A stretch of DNA of 7,209 bases, taken from NCBI GenBank assembly GCA_003446605.1, contig DMDF01000096.1, forward strand, positions 1 to 7,209, in the 5' to 3' direction. This DNA is from Anaerolineaceae bacterium (GTDB lineage Bacteria > Chloroflexota > Anaerolineae > Anaerolineales > Anaerolineaceae). This document shows, piece by piece, positions 5,885 through 7,209 of this stretch; the first letter of the stretch is position 1, and each line of letters starts with the position of its first letter. The position numbers and the translations under genes were made by a program. A model generated the notes under the pieces. That model had not been told where the DNA came from and ran no database searches. It saw nothing but the letters and a program-made list of their open reading frames with translations.

Positions 5885-6480
5885 TCATTTGAGATGTAAA
5901 ATTAAAACCCATCCCTCACCCTCTCGCGTTGCGCCATCTTCGATGGGAAAATTGACTGTCATTTGGGGGACACCTGACCAAGGATAATTTGAAATGTTAC
6001 CCTCAACGTTTACTTCAATATTCTGTTCACCGTTCAAAACAACATTTACATTCAACATCCCCCCGTTATCTCGTGACACACAATCACCCTTAACAACGGC
6101 ATCCCCATCAAATGTAACCGTGTAAGTACCCCACTCATGCTTTTCAGTCTCAACATAATAATCCATTGGTCCCCCACCCCTTATAGTGAAGATTTCACCA
6201 TCAGGAATGACATCAAATGGGATTTGTCCAACACTGGTAGGTTTTAATCCAACAGCCTCAGCCGGTCCAACCAGTATCTGTAATTCAAAGGTTCCTGAAA
6301 GGCCTTCACAGGGATGCTTTTCTGGAATATCTGTGACAAAAACACCACCCGCCATCGTGGAAGTTGCTGTCGGTGATTGTCCAGCATCAGGTTTGACATT
6401 CGAGTATACGCCACACCCAACCAGAGATGAACAAAATATCACCATGCCAAACAAACAGAAAAAATTTTTCGCTTGGACAT
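5885..6480 (-). CDS. Beta-rich lipoprotein of unknown function, 5' frameshift
   Basis: I do not recognise a named family, though similar lipoproteins occur in Anaerolineae as far as I recall. The body frame encodes a lipoprotein signal ending SSLVGC, then a Thr/Ser-rich linker (SPTATSTMAGG). A roughly 145-residue domain follows with alternating strand-like segments (GTFELQILVGPAEAVG, HEWGTYTVTF, MLNVNVVLNGEQNIEVNVEG), two cysteines (in HPCEG and GDCVS) that could form a disulfide, and a WVLILHLK end. The best start, ATG 6480-6478 with AAGGAG 6 nt upstream, is one nucleotide out of frame. It reads MSKRKIFSVCLAW and stops. Adding one nucleotide in the A5T6 run (complement of 6459-6469) gives MSKRKNFFCLFGMVIFCSSL, a normal lipoprotein signal. 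The in-frame alternatives are a TTG at 6502 or an internal ATG with a truncated signal, both poor. Transcribed divergently from the uracil-DNA glycosylase. Confidence 0.75.
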
Positions 6481-6529
6481 GAATTTCTCCTTTTCTATCC
6501 AAAACTTTTAGCCAATCCTTATTACTATA

Positions 6530-6556
6530 ATAGCAAAATTTTCAGCATTTTGCTAT
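6530..6556. repeat. Perfect 10-bp inverted repeat in the divergent spacer
   Basis: ATAGCAAAAT (6530-6539) and ATTTTGCTAT (6547-6556) are perfect inverted copies with a 7-nt loop. No T-run follows on either strand, so it is not an ordinary terminator. It overlaps possible minus-strand -10 boxes (TATTAT, TATAGT) upstream of the lipoprotein gene and may be an operator. A second imperfect hairpin (TTCAAAGTAT 6564-6573 with ATACTTGAA 6588-6596) lies beside it. The rest of 6597-6714 shows nothing I can assign. Confidence 0.35.
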
Positions 6557-6714
6557 AGGAAAATTCAAAGTATTCACCCATTTTTTGATACTTGAATCTA
6601 AAATACCAATAATTTTCTGCATCGTTCATTAATGCCTTATACTTAATCTGTCTTGAAAGCAAATCATTAGGGTTAGGCATGATGCTAAAAAATTAGCCAG
6701 AACTCCATTGACTC

Positions 6715-7209
6715 ATGGGAAATTATACAAAACCAATTAAGAACAAAGAACAACAATTAACAGAACTGGCTCAACTAGTCGCAGCTTTGGATACTTCCCC
6801 GCTTTATGAATTTAGAATTGAGAACAACTACAAGCCTGTTTTTGGCGAAGGAAGTCCTGATGCAAATATCATGTTTGTTGGTGAAGCCCCAGGAGCCCAG
6901 GAAGCAGAAACCGGCAAGCCTTTTGTAGGAAGAGCGGGAAAACATCTCGATTCTCTTCTGAGCTTGATAGATCTTCAACGTGAAGAGGTTTACATTACCA
7001 ACATCGTCAAAGATCGTCCGCCGGATAATCGCAATCCTCGCGTTACAGAAATTGAAATTTATTCACCATTCTTACGTGAGCAAATTACAATCATTCAACC
7101 AAAAATCATTGCAACCCTGGGTCGTTTTGCCATGGAGTATATTTTTAAGTTATTCCAGCTTCCATTAGATGGGAAGAAAATAGGAGAAATTCACGGAACT
7201 GCACTGCAT
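6715..7209 (+). CDS. Family-4-like uracil-DNA glycosylase lacking FeS cysteines (partial)
   Basis: The frame is open from ATG 6715 through the right edge (165 codons); the C-terminal part is missing. Uracil-DNA glycosylases excise uracil arising from cytosine deamination and start base-excision repair. Family-4 signatures are clear: VFGEGSPDANIMFVGEAPG (42-60), ETGKPFVGRAGKHLDSLL (65-82), YITNIVKDRPPDNRNP (93-108), PFLREQI (118-124) and IATLGRFAMEYI (132-143). In classical family 4 four cysteines hold a [4Fe-4S] cluster. Here the matching positions are Leu25 and Ser28 (before PL), Asp100 (KDRPP for KCRPP) and Tyr116 (YSPFL for CRPFL). The N-terminal loop is also about four residues longer (SPLYEFRIENNYKPVFGEG). 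I recall this cluster-less form from candidate-phyla (CPR) bacteria, so transfer is possible. A TGA lies in frame two codons before the ATG, so the start is secure, although no Shine-Dalgarno is visible. Confidence 0.92.
   Translation, partial: MGNYTKPIKNKEQQLTELAQLVAALDTSPLYEFRIENNYKPVFGEGSPDANIMFVGEAPGAQEAETGKPFVGRAGKHLDSLLSLIDLQREEVYITNIVKDRPPDNRNPRVTEIEIYSPFLREQITIIQPKIIATLGRFAMEYIFKLFQLPLDGKKIGEIHGTALH

Noticed and set aside
1422..6520. Shared 12-mer TTAGCCAATCCT at 1422-1433 and 6509-6520
   Set aside because: Short AT-rich match with unrelated surroundings, one copy overlapping a stop codon. Most likely coincidence.
6980..7168. Plus-strand frame of 62 codons near the right edge
   Set aside because: It lies in another frame of the uracil-DNA glycosylase gene, whose conserved motifs cover the same bases.

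Overview
The window looks like a piece of a free-living bacterial chromosome with moderate-to-low GC and AGGAG-type ribosome binding sites. My best guess is Chloroflexota (Anaerolineae-like). That rests on remembered resemblance of the lipoprotein, esterase and pirin proteins to that group, not on a search, so treat it as tentative. No phage, CRISPR, toxin-antitoxin or recognisable defence system is visible.

Layout. Bases 1-231 are the end of an insertion sequence (ISNCY/IS1202-like), with the first 54 codons of its transposase on the minus strand and an iterated terminal repeat. The promoter of an initiator tRNA-Met gene (287-358) begins 15 bp inside the flanking DNA. Behind the tRNA lies a curious array (337-594): fragments of the tRNA 3' end alternate with three intrinsic terminators. 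Two damaged minus-strand genes follow. One is an LpqC/PHB-depolymerase-type esterase pseudogene (598-1294) with two nonsense codons and an internal deletion. The other is a small FMN-binding split-barrel (PNPOx-like) gene (1432-1807) that needs two 1-nt frameshift corrections.

The centre (1876-5751) is intact and has a redox flavour. A lipoprotein MsrA-MsrB fusion (1932-3050, minus, strong terminator) lies downstream of a SOUL haem-binding protein (3146-3700, minus). Divergent from these is a two-gene operon of non-identical pirins (3848-4792 and 4837-5751, plus), each with the complete His-x-His / His-x-Glu metal site. Together they suggest methionine sulfoxide repair at the cell surface, tetrapyrrole binding and cupin metalloproteins near one control region. 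A joint role is inference.

The right part holds a beta-rich lipoprotein of unknown function (5885-6480, minus), whose good start codon is out of frame with the body by 1 nt. Divergent from it, and cut by the window edge, is a family-4-like uracil-DNA glycosylase (6715 onward). All four positions expected to carry the [4Fe-4S] cysteines hold other residues.

Three separate genes or gene parts carry apparent 1-nt losses, two of them in A/T homopolymers. This is either real decay or slippage, or assembly error. The esterase nonsense codons and deletion cannot be explained by homopolymer miscalling. The observations I consider most worth following are the tRNA-tail/terminator array and the cluster-less uracil-DNA glycosylase.
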